Below, piece after piece: positions 16,325 through 24,519 of a stretch of 24,547 nucleotides of DNA. The translations under genes and the position numbers were made by a program. Within the stretch, counting starts at the first letter, position 1, and each line of letters opens with the position of its first letter. The DNA comes from Tannockella sp964372125 (lineage in GTDB: Bacteria; Bacillota_I; Bacilli_A; Erysipelotrichales; Coprobacillaceae): assembly GCA_964372125.1 (NCBI GenBank), contig CAYJPL010000031.1:1-24547 (forward strand), given 5' to 3'. Under the pieces are notes generated by a model. The model had not been told where the DNA came from. It did not search any database and saw nothing but the letters and a program-made list of their open reading frames with translations.

Positions 16325-16972
16325 ATGAAGTTACATAAACGAATTTTTCCACCTTATTTTAAAGTTGAATTGTGGAATTCAATCACACATGGCTGCATGG
16401 CTTTTATTGTATTACTATTGATTCCCTTTAGTGCAGTATACAGCTATCAAATTGGTGGTGCACTACAGGCATTTTCAGTAAGTGTATTTACTATTTGTAT
16501 ATTTTTGATGTTTTTAATCTCAACCCTATATCATGCTATGGAACATGAAAAAATTCATAAAGACATATTCCGTATCTTAGATCACATCTTTATCTATTTT
16601 GCGATCGCAGGTAGTTATACACCTGTGGCACTATGTTTGATTCAGGGTATTGAAGGTATTATTATATTAGTCATTCAATGGACTATGGTTTTAGTTGGAA
16701 TTCTCTACAAGTCAATTTCGTTAAAAAGTCTACCAAAGTTATCATTAGCAATTTATCTAATCATGGGATGGACAGCAGTATTATTTTTACCATCACTAGT
16801 ACGTAATGCAAGTACCCTGTTTTTAATCTTCATCGTTGGAGGAGGCGTATTTTATTCGATAGGTGCATATTTCTATGCAAAGAAAAACATGGTTTATAAC
16901 CATGTGATCTGGCATATATTTATCGCTATAGCATCAATTATGCACTATATTGCAATCGTATTTTTCTTATAA
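16325..16972 (+). CDS. Hemolysin III family (PAQR-type) membrane protein
   Basis: The 215-aa protein has about seven membrane segments. The PAQR/HlyIII metal-site motifs are all present: STLYH (S66 to H70), D86 in RILDH, and HxxxH at H193/H197. These suggest a zinc-dependent membrane hydrolase-like fold (a ceramidase-like activity is known for distant PAQR members). Haemolytic activity is historical naming and is not shown for most members. The start has AGGAG at a 5-nt spacing, 8 nt after the permease stop. An intrinsic terminator follows at once. Confidence 0.9.
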   Translation: MKLHKRIFPPYFKVELWNSITHGCMAFIVLLLIPFSAVYSYQIGGALQAFSVSVFTICIFLMFLISTLYHAMEHEKIHKDIFRILDHIFIYFAIAGSYTPVALCLIQGIEGIIILVIQWTMVLVGILYKSISLKSLPKLSLAIYLIMGWTAVLFLPSLVRNASTLFLIFIVGGGVFYSIGAYFYAKKNMVYNHVIWHIFIAIASIMHYIAIVFFL

Positions 16973-16992
16973 AAGCCGCAAAGGCTTTTTTT
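16971..16992 (+). terminator. Intrinsic terminator after the hemolysin III-family gene
   Basis: AAAAGCC-GCAAA-GGCTTTT forms a 7-bp stem that begins at the stop codon and runs into a T-tract. It closes the two-gene plus-strand unit. Confidence 0.85.
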
Positions 16993-17052
16993 CTATTTTA
17001 CAGTATTACAAATAGTTGAATTTAAGACTTTAATGTGTTTTTATCCATATTA

Positions 17053-17081
17053 TTGAATTATATGTCAAAGAGTAGTATAAT
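17053..17081 (+). promoter_or_regulatory. Promoter of the PrsA-like lipoprotein operon
   Basis: TTGAAT (17053-17058) and TATAAT (17076-17081) are spaced by 17 nt. The start would be near 17088, with a GAGGAGG Shine-Dalgarno before the ATG at 17109. The rest of 16993-17052 shows nothing further. Confidence 0.8.
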
Positions 17082-17108
17082 ATATCGGTACAAGCGAGGA
17101 GGAAAACC

Positions 17109-18098
17109 ATGAAATTTAAGAATATGGCAATTGCTTTTGTTGCAACAAGTGTATTATTAACTGGGTGCACTACTAGCAATGAAGAAGCAGTAGAAAAAGA
17201 TGGCAAAGATGTTGTTGCATCTTTAACAGATAAAGATTTTTTTGCAGATGATTTATTTAAAAACATTAGTGAAACAACAAGTGGAAAAAGTGCATACTTT
17301 GAAGCGGTTTTACAAAAAATTGTTGATGAAAAATTTCCAGTTACTGATGAAATGAAAGACGATGCTGACTATCGACTTGAAGTTTTAGAATCAAATTATG
17401 CAGCAACTTATGGTGATGAGAGTGATGCACAACTACTTGTAGCATTACAAGCATCAGGATTTCAAGATTTAAATGATTATCGTGATTCACTTATTTCAGC
17501 ACTACAATACTCAGAATTTTTACAGGCTTATGTAGATGCTAACTATGATGAGGTAATGAATGATTATTATGAATTCACTCAACCACGTACTTTACAAATT
17601 GTAAAAATTAGTGTAGCTGATATTGAAAATCCAACAGAGGATGAATTAGCAACTATTGATGAGGTTGCAAAGTTAGTTGATTCAAGTAAAGATTTTGGCG
17701 AACTTGCTAGTGAAAGATCATCTGATTCAAGTGCGACAAACAATGGAAATATTGGAATTGTTGATAACACAATGGGAATTGGAACAACTTATGGAGATGA
17801 AGTAGAAACACAAGCCTTTTTATTAAACGAAGGTGAAGTTACTAAAGAAGCAGTTAAAGGAACTGATGGTTATTATTTTATTAAATGTTTAAGTACAAAC
17901 AAAGAAGAAATTTCTAATGAAATCAAGGGATTAGGAATAGACTCTCCACTTATTTCATATGATGCATATTTAGTATACCTTGCATACAACTCATATACTA
18001 TTAAGTATGAAAATAGTGAAGTTGAAGAAAATATTTCTACAACTGTTAAAGAGGAACTAGAAGCAAGAGAAGAACTACGTAAAGGGGATGAAGAATAA
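17109..18098 (+). CDS. PrsA/parvulin-like lipoprotein, first of a tandem pair
   Basis: A signal peptide with lipobox LLTGC predicts lipidation at C20 and anchoring to the outer face of the membrane. Residues about 25-150 form an acidic helical SurA/PrsA-type N-domain. Residues about 158-262 look like a PpiC-type parvulin domain, with the GNIGIV and FLLNEGEVT elements. The first strand reads RTLQIVKI where active parvulins have a His (ASHILV), so the catalytic His is replaced and prolyl isomerase activity is doubtful. The tail is acidic. The likely role is a post-secretion foldase or chaperone. The next gene overlaps its stop by one base. Proximity to HIT and YhaM genes resembles the prsA region of Bacillus. 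329 aa. Confidence 0.82.
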   Translation: MKFKNMAIAFVATSVLLTGCTTSNEEAVEKDGKDVVASLTDKDFFADDLFKNISETTSGKSAYFEAVLQKIVDEKFPVTDEMKDDADYRLEVLESNYAATYGDESDAQLLVALQASGFQDLNDYRDSLISALQYSEFLQAYVDANYDEVMNDYYEFTQPRTLQIVKISVADIENPTEDELATIDEVAKLVDSSKDFGELASERSSDSSATNNGNIGIVDNTMGIGTTYGDEVETQAFLLNEGEVTKEAVKGTDGYYFIKCLSTNKEEISNEIKGLGIDSPLISYDAYLVYLAYNSYTIKYENSEVEENISTTVKEELEAREELRKGDEE

Positions 18099-18958
18099 TG
18101 AAAAAAATTATAATCCCAGCACTATCATTATTAGTTCTTAGTGGGTGTAGTTCTACAAATGAAACAACATTTGTTACATCTATTACTGATGGTGATGAGA
18201 CTGCTGTTACTGTAAATGATGAAATCGTAGTTACAAACGACGATATTTATCACTATATGTTAGAAACTCAAGGGGCAAGTACAATTGTAACTGAAGCACT
18301 AACATATATTGGTGATTTAGAAATCACTGATGAAGAAGCAATCGATGCAAAAGTACAAGAACAAATCGAAGAGTATGAATCTTATACTGAATCATCTATT
18401 GAAGACTATGCAATTGAACAAGGGTATGAAAGTAAAGATGAATATGTGAATGATATTATCATACCGAGTGTAAAGAATTCTCTACTAATTGAAAAATACG
18501 TAGATGAAAATTATGATACTTTAGTTACAGATTACCAAGTAAAGTATTTAAAAACTGTTACTTTTGATACTGAATCAGAAGCAGTAGCACTTATCGATCA
18601 ATCAACTGATACAGAAACATTTGATACATTATTTGCAGAAAATAGTGGCGTTGATGTAGGTTTTGTAACAAATGAAAGTACATCTATTGATGCCAACATT
18701 ATTGCAAAATTTGATGAGCTTACAAATGATGGAATATATTCTAAAGCAATTATGACTTCAACTGGACAATATGTTGTCGTGTATGTATATAATAGTGATT
18801 TAGAGGCAGTAAAAGATGAAGTTATTACTAACATAACATCACTAAGTAGTATTTCATTGAAAACAAATGCATATTATTTAGATAAATACGAATTTAGTAT
18901 TTATGAAAATGAAATCAAAGAACAAATTGAAAGTTCGACACCTGAATATATAGGATAA
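18098..18958 (+). CDS. PrsA-like lipoprotein, degenerate second copy
   Basis: The lipobox LVLSGC predicts lipidation at C17. The 286-aa protein is very acidic. The N-domain (about residues 25-145) starts with AVTVNDEIVVTNDDI, typical of SurA/PrsA chaperones. Residues about 150-240 keep the parvulin strand order (YQVKYLKTV, then GVDVGFV, then GQYVVVYVY) but lack recognisable catalytic residues, so it is probably a chaperone rather than an isomerase. It is coupled to the first lipoprotein by a TAATG junction. It is diverged from, not a recent duplicate of, that neighbour. The assignment is based on layout and context. Confidence 0.7.
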   Translation: MKKIIIPALSLLVLSGCSSTNETTFVTSITDGDETAVTVNDEIVVTNDDIYHYMLETQGASTIVTEALTYIGDLEITDEEAIDAKVQEQIEEYESYTESSIEDYAIEQGYESKDEYVNDIIIPSVKNSLLIEKYVDENYDTLVTDYQVKYLKTVTFDTESEAVALIDQSTDTETFDTLFAENSGVDVGFVTNESTSIDANIIAKFDELTNDGIYSKAIMTSTGQYVVVYVYNSDLEAVKDEVITNITSLSSISLKTNAYYLDKYEFSIYENEIKEQIESSTPEYIG

Positions 18959-18990
18959 TTATTTGTATTTAATAAATAAAGGAGATTATT

Positions 18991-19389
18991 ATGGATACGT
19001 GTATATTTTGTAAAATCATTAACAAAGAAATTCCATCGTCAATTATATATGAAGATGATATTTGTATTGCTTTTTTAGACATTAGTCAAACAACATATGG
19101 ACATACATTAGTAATTCCGAAAAAACATTATCAAAATTTTATAGAAGTAGATAGTGATACTCTAGCTCATATGACTAAAGTTACTCAACTACTAACAAAG
19201 GATGTTGTTGATAAGGTTGGTGCAAAAGGTGCAAATATTTTAACGAATATCAATGAAGAAGCGGGACAAACTGTTATGCATTTTCACATGCATATCATAC
19301 CAAGATTTGGTAATGATGCACTGACAATTGAATTTTTAAAAAATGAAAATGCTCCAAAGCTAGAAGAAGTATACAATTGTATAAAATAA
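18991..19389 (+). CDS. HIT family nucleotide-binding protein
   Basis: HIT proteins hydrolyse or transfer nucleotidyl groups; this Hint/Hit branch acts on adenosine phosphoramidates and related dinucleotides. The 132-aa protein has the triad HFHMHII (H97, H99, H101) and N88 in the active-site region. A CxxC at C4/C7 contributes to the zinc site of many Firmicute Hit proteins. The Shine-Dalgarno AAGGAG lies before the ATG, 32 nt after the second lipoprotein gene. It is probably cotranscribed with the PrsA-like genes and ends at the bidirectional terminator. The biological substrate is unknown. Confidence 0.92.
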   Translation: MDTCIFCKIINKEIPSSIIYEDDICIAFLDISQTTYGHTLVIPKKHYQNFIEVDSDTLAHMTKVTQLLTKDVVDKVGAKGANILTNINEEAGQTVMHFHMHIIPRFGNDALTIEFLKNENAPKLEEVYNCIK

Positions 19390-19392
19390 AAT

Positions 19393-19440
19393 AAAAACAT
19401 CACAGCCAAACAACAATATATTGTAGGCTGTGATGTTTTT
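19393..19440. terminator. Bidirectional terminator between the HIT gene and yhaM
   Basis: A 15-bp perfect stem (19393-19407 with 19426-19440), core ACATCACAGCC/GGCTGTGATGT, has an 18-nt loop containing ACAATATATTGT. A/T-tracts flank it on both sides, so it serves the convergent plus- and minus-strand operons. Confidence 0.9.
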
Positions 19441-20390
19441 TATTTTTTATAAAGCTCTGGTTTGTAAAAGCTTCGATTCTCAAGGGAGAATACTCTTTTA
19501 GTAAATTCACCTTCATCTACTAAATCTAATGCTTTATCAAGCATATTCATGCGCGCATCAATATTATCAATAAAATGTAGTATTTCAGCCTCTTTAATCA
19601 TAGGTAATACTGGTGACCCGTATTCATTTTTACCATGATGTGATAGCACTAAATGTTGTAATAGTGTTACTTCTTCACCATCAATCCCTAAACGATTTGC
19701 AGTTTCTTTAACCATAGCCTGGCAAATTGATATATGACCTAGCAATTTACCTTTTAGCGTATACTCTGGCAATACTGGACCACTCAACTCAATAATCTTA
19801 CCGATATCATGTAAAACTACACCAGCATACAATAGATCAGGATTTAGTGATGGATATAAGACACATAATGAATCTGCCAGTTTCAACATTCCAAGTGTAT
19901 GATGCGCTAAGCCAGATACATATTCATGATGATTCTTACTTGCCGCAGGATAGATTTTAAAATCTTCTTTCATACTATTGTATATATCCATAACAATCGT
20001 TTGGATGCTTATATTACGGATACTTGAGATATAATAGTCAACTTCTTTGATTAAGCTATCGCTATCAATTGGTGCACTTTTTAAATAGTGTACCTGCATT
20101 GCTGGATCTTTTGATGAAACTTCAATTTTAATTATTTTCATTTGACGATCATCGTTATATTTAATGATATCTGCTTTAGCAAGAATAACGCAACCTGTAA
20201 CTATTTCCTCTACTTGTTGGGGTGTTGCCGACCATAATTTTGCATCGATTGAGCCAGTTTTATCTTGTAAAGTAAGGCTTAAATATGTTGCACGATTTGC
20301 CCCATTTGTTTTTCCTGTTACTACATTTGTGATAAGCGCTTTTACTAGAACGCCTTCATCACCTGCTTTTAGTGTATTTATTGTATTCAT
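19440..20390 (-). CDS. yhaM: 3'-5' exoribonuclease YhaM family (OB-fold plus HD domain)
   Basis: YhaM trims RNA (and single-stranded DNA) 3' ends. The chosen ATG at 20388-20390 gives 316 aa, matching the Bacillus enzyme (about 314). A GTG six codons upstream lies inside the preceding gene. An OB-fold fills about residues 10-95 (TYLSLTLQDKTGSIDAKLW). The HD phosphohydrolase domain spans about 150-290, with HH at 154-155, LAHHT (H163/H164), the HD pair H194-D195 in LHDIGK and H219. It starts 4 nt after the stop of the glycosyltransferase-RecX gene, with AAAGAGAG as a modest Shine-Dalgarno, so it is the last gene of the glycolipid operon. Confidence 0.92.
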   Translation of the reverse strand: MNTINTLKAGDEGVLVKALITNVVTGKTNGANRATYLSLTLQDKTGSIDAKLWSATPQQVEEIVTGCVILAKADIIKYNDDRQMKIIKIEVSSKDPAMQVHYLKSAPIDSDSLIKEVDYYISSIRNISIQTIVMDIYNSMKEDFKIYPAASKNHHEYVSGLAHHTLGMLKLADSLCVLYPSLNPDLLYAGVVLHDIGKIIELSGPVLPEYTLKGKLLGHISICQAMVKETANRLGIDGEEVTLLQHLVLSHHGKNEYGSPVLPMIKEAEILHFIDNIDARMNMLDKALDLVDEGEFTKRVFSLENRSFYKPELYKK

Positions 20391-20394
20391 TAAT

Positions 20395-22368
20395 TTACTC
20401 TCTTTCACTCATTATTGATTTAATGTCATCATAATTATAACCTTTTTTTAATAATGCATTGATAACTTTATCATGCAATTCTTTATTTGAAACTTTACGT
20501 CGATACTTTGTAAAAACCTTTTCATAATCATTTTCTAACGCTTTTATTTCATTTTCATATGAAAATTCAAAATTATAATCATTCATTGCCCTTTCGATTG
20601 TTTGTACTGTAAAACCTTTTAGGTATAGTTTCTCACGTATTTTTTGTATCATTGTTTTATAACTAAATTGACTACCTTTTAGATAAGCATTATCAATTAA
20701 ATCTAATGCAGCATCGTACTCTTCGTCATCCTCTAATAATTCTATACACTCATCAATGATTTGTGTTGATACTTTGCAGTCAATAAGATAATGAACTGCT
20801 TTGTTTATACCAGTTTTTTGATTCATACATCTTTTCAAATATGACATTGCATATTCATAATCATTAATCAAATTTTTTTGCTCTAATATTGAAATCGTTG
20901 AATCAACTTGATATTCAGTAAAATCACTACTACTTAATAGTTTTTGTTTTAACTGATTTTTAGAGTAATCACGATACGTCAAATAACGCAATGCTTTATT
21001 ATATATCTTTACAATATTTTCATTATCTTGTAATTCTTTCATAATTTTACTATTTATAATCTTTCCAGATGATAGGCCTAAACGCTCTATATCTTCATTT
21101 GACACAGACAATAACATATATTCATTATCAACCTTTACATGTACTGCACTATAGTGTAAATCTGTATCTTTTATTTTTGTGACTACATAATCCTTGTAAT
21201 TAATATCTATTGCTCTTTGATATACTTCTAATACTTTATTACAAAATACTTCACTACTAAACTTTTTTGTTGATTCTAGTGCATTATTCGACAGTGTTGT
21301 TAAATCACTTTCGATAACTTTGACAATTAATTCCTCTAATTCTTTCCCATCATTAAAGAAATATCCATTATATCCATTTTGAATAACATCAACTAAATTA
21401 TCATCATATCGTGCTAAAACTGGTGTTTTAGTGGCCATTGATTCAATAAATGTAAGCCCTTGTGTTTCAGATAGTGATGCAGAAATAAAGATATCCGAGA
21501 CATCATAAAAATATGGAACCATCTCATGTACTTGCATTCCTGTAAATGTGACAAGGTGCTGTAAATTTAATTCTTTCACTTTATTTTGTATCTCTTCATA
21601 TCCAGGACCAGAACCAACAATTAAAAAGCAAAATGGTTTACTAAATTCCTTGATATTGCTTATTGTTTCTAGAATTAAATCGATACTTTTTTCTCTTGCA
21701 ATTCGACCTAAGAAAGTCATAACAAACTTACCTTGTAGTTGATATTTGTCAATTATTTCTTGTTTTTTATTCATATCTAATTTAGCTGTATCAAATTTAT
21801 ATAATTCTAATCCAGTTGGAATAATATGCATTGTTTTATCAAGACCATATTCCTTTAATGCAACAGCTGTTTTATTAGAAGGAACAATTAGTTCACTACA
21901 ACGTCCACCATAAAACTTGCTCATACGTGTGATCACTCTTTTTATTAACCCTTCAACTGCAGTTGAACGTCCCGGTGTGATGTAGTGTGAGTAATCAACC
22001 CACATTGTATGATACGTATATATAATCGGTATATCTAGCGCCTCAGCAACAATACGCGAGAATATTCCTATACCAAATTCAGTTTGGCAGTGTACTAATT
22101 CAATCTCTTGTCTGCGTAATTCTTTCATTATTTTAAATGAATAAATATTAGCAGAACGATACCCATAAAATCTCTTTAATTCTAATCCAGGAACGCGAAT
22201 AATATTATCCTCTGGGTTATCAACATAATCTGAATCGGTTGGTAATTCACTTGTTACTACAACTACTTCGTGACCAGAACGAACCAATTCATTTCTAAGA
22301 ATTCTTGAAGACGTAGCAACTCCATTTATATCTGGTGCATACGTATCCGAAAATATAGCAATTTTCAT
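20395..22368 (-). CDS. Fusion protein: GT4 diacylglycerol glucosyltransferase-like domain plus full-length RecX
   Basis: Residues 1-385 are a GT4 (GT-B fold) glycosyltransferase. The start MKIAIFSDTYAPDINGVATS, TYHTMW with H120, GRIAREK (R222/K227) and the E301-x7-E309 pair match 1,2-diacylglycerol 3-glucosyltransferases of streptococci and acholeplasmas. They would use UDP-sugar at the inner membrane face. Residues about 395-657 match RecX in full: the N-terminal strand region (YVVTKIKDTD, then VSNEDIERLGL), the first helical repeat KALRYLTYRDYSKNQLKQKL, a second with LINDYEYAMSYLKR, and a third ending KGYNYDDI. RecX binds RecA filaments and modulates recombination. There is one continuous frame, with GAGGAG six nt before the ATG. 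Normal lengths would be about 390 and 260 aa separately. The operon context (CpoA-like enzyme, membrane protein) supports the lipid role; why RecX is attached is unknown. Confidence 0.88.
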   Translation of the reverse strand: MKIAIFSDTYAPDINGVATSSRILRNELVRSGHEVVVVTSELPTDSDYVDNPEDNIIRVPGLELKRFYGYRSANIYSFKIMKELRRQEIELVHCQTEFGIGIFSRIVAEALDIPIIYTYHTMWVDYSHYITPGRSTAVEGLIKRVITRMSKFYGGRCSELIVPSNKTAVALKEYGLDKTMHIIPTGLELYKFDTAKLDMNKKQEIIDKYQLQGKFVMTFLGRIAREKSIDLILETISNIKEFSKPFCFLIVGSGPGYEEIQNKVKELNLQHLVTFTGMQVHEMVPYFYDVSDIFISASLSETQGLTFIESMATKTPVLARYDDNLVDVIQNGYNGYFFNDGKELEELIVKVIESDLTTLSNNALESTKKFSSEVFCNKVLEVYQRAIDINYKDYVVTKIKDTDLHYSAVHVKVDNEYMLLSVSNEDIERLGLSSGKIINSKIMKELQDNENIVKIYNKALRYLTYRDYSKNQLKQKLLSSSDFTEYQVDSTISILEQKNLINDYEYAMSYLKRCMNQKTGINKAVHYLIDCKVSTQIIDECIELLEDDEEYDAALDLIDNAYLKGSQFSYKTMIQKIREKLYLKGFTVQTIERAMNDYNFEFSYENEIKALENDYEKVFTKYRRKVSNKELHDKVINALLKKGYNYDDIKSIMSERE

Positions 22369-22369
22369 A

Positions 22370-23410
22370 CTAATCTCCTCTCTTCTTTATTTCTTTGCTT
22401 AAAGCAAATATCGCCCCTCCTACAAAGATTCCTATATAGTATGTAATAAAACGCCAAAGCAGTAATGCAGATGCTGTAGAAACCGAAAATATCGGTCCAA
22501 ATAGTAATGCAAAAATCCCCTCACTACCGCCACTCGCACCTGGAATCGGTACAAAAGATGTTATTAAATATAAAAATGCTGTTAATCCTACAAAATCTAA
22601 AAAGGAAGTTGTAGAAACATCAATATGTAAAGCCTTTGCAACAAAGAAAGGTATACTATAAAAAATAAATAGTTTTATTATATATATTAATGAGGTTTGA
22701 ACCAATAACCTCTTTCTTTTTTGCAAATTTATAAGTTCATCTCTAAAGTCATCAATTCTTTGATTCATTTTTGCTTTTGAATCACCAAAATTTTTTACAA
22801 TCTTTATTTTACTTAAAAATAATAATACATTATTACTTACAAAACTTTGAGCTTTCTTAGACTTTGCTGCAGTAAATAATGTAACAATTATAAGTGTATT
22901 TACACTAAATCCAATAAATGACAAGTAAAAGAAATTATCATACAAGCCACTATAGTAAGTGAATCTAAATATCATTACTACAGATGTAAACAATACTAAA
23001 ATTGTTTGATAAACAATAAACGCCATAAGAAGAATACTTGCAGATTGGCTTGGTTTTATTCCTTGTTTATTAAACACATAAACTTGTGCAAATTGTCCAC
23101 CGCTTGCAAATGGCGTAATTCCACACCAAAACACTCCTGATAAAGAATTTTTTAACCCCTGTCGATATGTATAAGCAGAATTATGTAATCTTGCAAAACA
23201 AAATAATGTATATCCATCACACATGTAGTTCCACAACATTAACAGTAGACATACAAAAATCCAACCAATACTAGCATTTGAAAGCGTAGTAGCTACAGTC
23301 GAAAAATCCGAATCGATAGACAGATAGATTGCTCCTCCCCCAAATAACGCAATAAGTAAAATATTAATTAAATATTTCTTATTTTGATTTTTCATAATTG
23401 TTACAATCAT
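22370..23410 (-). CDS. YbhN/LPG-synthase transmembrane-domain family protein
   Basis: The 346-aa protein has about eight membrane helices and the family motif VPIPGASGGSEGIF near the C-terminal third. This is the lysylphosphatidylglycerol synthase TM family (UPF0104/YbhN), the flippase-like part without the aminoacyltransferase domain. Proteins of this type are proposed lipid or glycolipid flippases. Placed between two glycolipid glycosyltransferases, it may move the glycolipid across the membrane; that is inference. The start is unclear: ATGs at 23410 and 23395 are both weakly preceded, and both overlap the upstream gene, implying coupling. It ends one base before the next ATG. Confidence 0.85.
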   Translation of the reverse strand: MIVTIMKNQNKKYLINILLIALFGGGAIYLSIDSDFSTVATTLSNASIGWIFVCLLLMLWNYMCDGYTLFCFARLHNSAYTYRQGLKNSLSGVFWCGITPFASGGQFAQVYVFNKQGIKPSQSASILLMAFIVYQTILVLFTSVVMIFRFTYYSGLYDNFFYLSFIGFSVNTLIIVTLFTAAKSKKAQSFVSNNVLLFLSKIKIVKNFGDSKAKMNQRIDDFRDELINLQKRKRLLVQTSLIYIIKLFIFYSIPFFVAKALHIDVSTTSFLDFVGLTAFLYLITSFVPIPGASGGSEGIFALLFGPIFSVSTASALLLWRFITYYIGIFVGGAIFALSKEIKKRGD

Positions 23411-24410
23411 TACCTAAAACATATTTATAAGTTTCAAGTAATTTTTCCCCTATTATTTTGATTTCTCTATTTTTTGCAACTTCATATCCAGATTCTATTA
23501 ACGAAGGCAATTTACCTGTGACTATATTTTCAATTTTTTCAACAAAATCGTCATTATCATTCCCCTTATAACAGTGTACATTATTGATTAGCCATGGATC
23601 GAATACAGGGATATCACGCAGCAGTATAGGCGTTTTGCATGCTAATGCCTCTAAAACAACAATTCCCTCCGTCTCTTCCCTACTTGGGAAAAAGAATAGA
23701 TTAGCTCTACCATATGCACCAGTAATTATATCTCCATCCACAAATCCAGGCAGAATAACATTTTTTGGAAGATCAGCTATCATCCGTTTGATTTTTAAAG
23801 TTGATTTTGATGCTTCAATGTTTCCAAACCATATAAATTTGTATTGTGGCAATTTCATTGCCACCTCAATAAATGTATCGAATCCTTTACGTTCAAATAA
23901 CCAACCTACAGAAATAATAACAACATCGTTTTTATCAATTGAAAAACGTTCATTAAATTTCTCGATTTGTTCATAAGTTGGTTTAAATTTTTCAAGATCA
24001 ACACCATTGGAAATCGAACGAATCCCTTGTTCCAAACCATAACCTTCAAGTAATGATTTAGAATACGGTGTTGGTGTGATTATATAGTCAGCTTTTGAGT
24101 ATAAAAAAACTAACCAAGTTTTAAAAATACCAGATAACTCATTCGAGAATAAAAACGAATTACGAAAATCTTCTTGTGTACTATGCGCATGGTAAATGAT
24201 TTTTTTATTATTACTACGTGCATGATGTAAAACTTTTAAACTTCCACCAAGTACAGTATTTATATGAAGAATATCATAATCATAATCCTCATGATCAGTT
24301 GTGAATTGCACACCATTTAATTTTAATGCTTGTTGTTGGTGAAGCATTGCTCTACCAATACCAGATTGTTTAATTAGTTCCGGATTTTCAAAATATAATT
24401 TCACTTTCAT
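23379..24410 (-). CDS. GT4 glycosyltransferase, CpoA-like (second glycolipid sugar transferase)
   Basis: The 343-aa GT-B enzyme has the family N-terminus KQSGIGRAMLHQQQAL (14-29), YHAHSTQEDFRNSF (73-86), TPTPYSK and the EETEGIVVLE motif with E246 and E254. The SGIGRAM and HAHSTQEDF features recall streptococcal CpoA, which adds a second sugar (galactose) to monoglucosyl-diacylglycerol. The order CpoA-like then glucosyltransferase is also known in streptococci. A role in making the diglycosyl lipid that anchors lipoteichoic acid or sets bilayer curvature is likely; sugar specificity cannot be read. The ATG has AGGTGA six nt upstream. It is the first gene of a four-gene operon. Confidence 0.85.
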   Translation of the reverse strand: MKVKLYFENPELIKQSGIGRAMLHQQQALKLNGVQFTTDHEDYDYDILHINTVLGGSLKVLHHARSNNKKIIYHAHSTQEDFRNSFLFSNELSGIFKTWLVFLYSKADYIITPTPYSKSLLEGYGLEQGIRSISNGVDLEKFKPTYEQIEKFNERFSIDKNDVVIISVGWLFERKGFDTFIEVAMKLPQYKFIWFGNIEASKSTLKIKRMIADLPKNVILPGFVDGDIITGAYGRANLFFFPSREETEGIVVLEALACKTPILLRDIPVFDPWLINNVHCYKGNDNDDFVEKIENIVTGKLPSLIESGYEVAKNREIKIIGEKLLETYKYVLGNDCNNYEKSK

Positions 24411-24428
24411 CTATATCACCTACGTTAT

Positions 24429-24457
24429 ATTATACTATTTTTACATGAATATTAAAA
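24429..24457 (-). promoter_or_regulatory. Likely promoter of the glycolipid-recX-yhaM operon
   Basis: On the minus strand a perfect TATAAT (24429-24434) lies about 18 nt before the first ATG. The -35 at 17 nt spacing is TTTTAA, a weak match. Transcription would begin about 12 nt before the ATG. The short palindrome GAATTA-A-TAATTC sits just upstream (24467-24479) in very AT-rich DNA. Confidence 0.5.
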
Positions 24458-24493
24458 GTAAATATAGAATTAATAATTCATAAATTATAGCGT

Positions 24494-24519
24494 AAAAAAA
24501 AGATACCCGTTTGGGTATC
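24494..24519 (-). terminator. Intrinsic terminator of an unseen gene to the right
   Basis: On the minus strand GATACCC-AAAC-GGGTATC is a 7-bp GC-containing stem followed by eight T. It can only terminate a minus-strand transcript entering from beyond 24547. The remaining 28 nt hold a possible in-frame TAG (24539-24541) but no identifiable product. Confidence 0.85.

Noticed and set aside
20391..20408. GTG start for YhaM inside the RecX-fusion gene
   Set aside because: The GTG has no clear ribosome site. The ATG at 20390 gives the normal family length and a 4-nt gap, so it is preferred, though not proven.
23584..23976. Plus-strand open frame of 130 codons
   Set aside because: It lies wholly antisense to the CpoA-like glycosyltransferase, whose motifs show which strand is coding. 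No ribosome site or family resemblance was seen.
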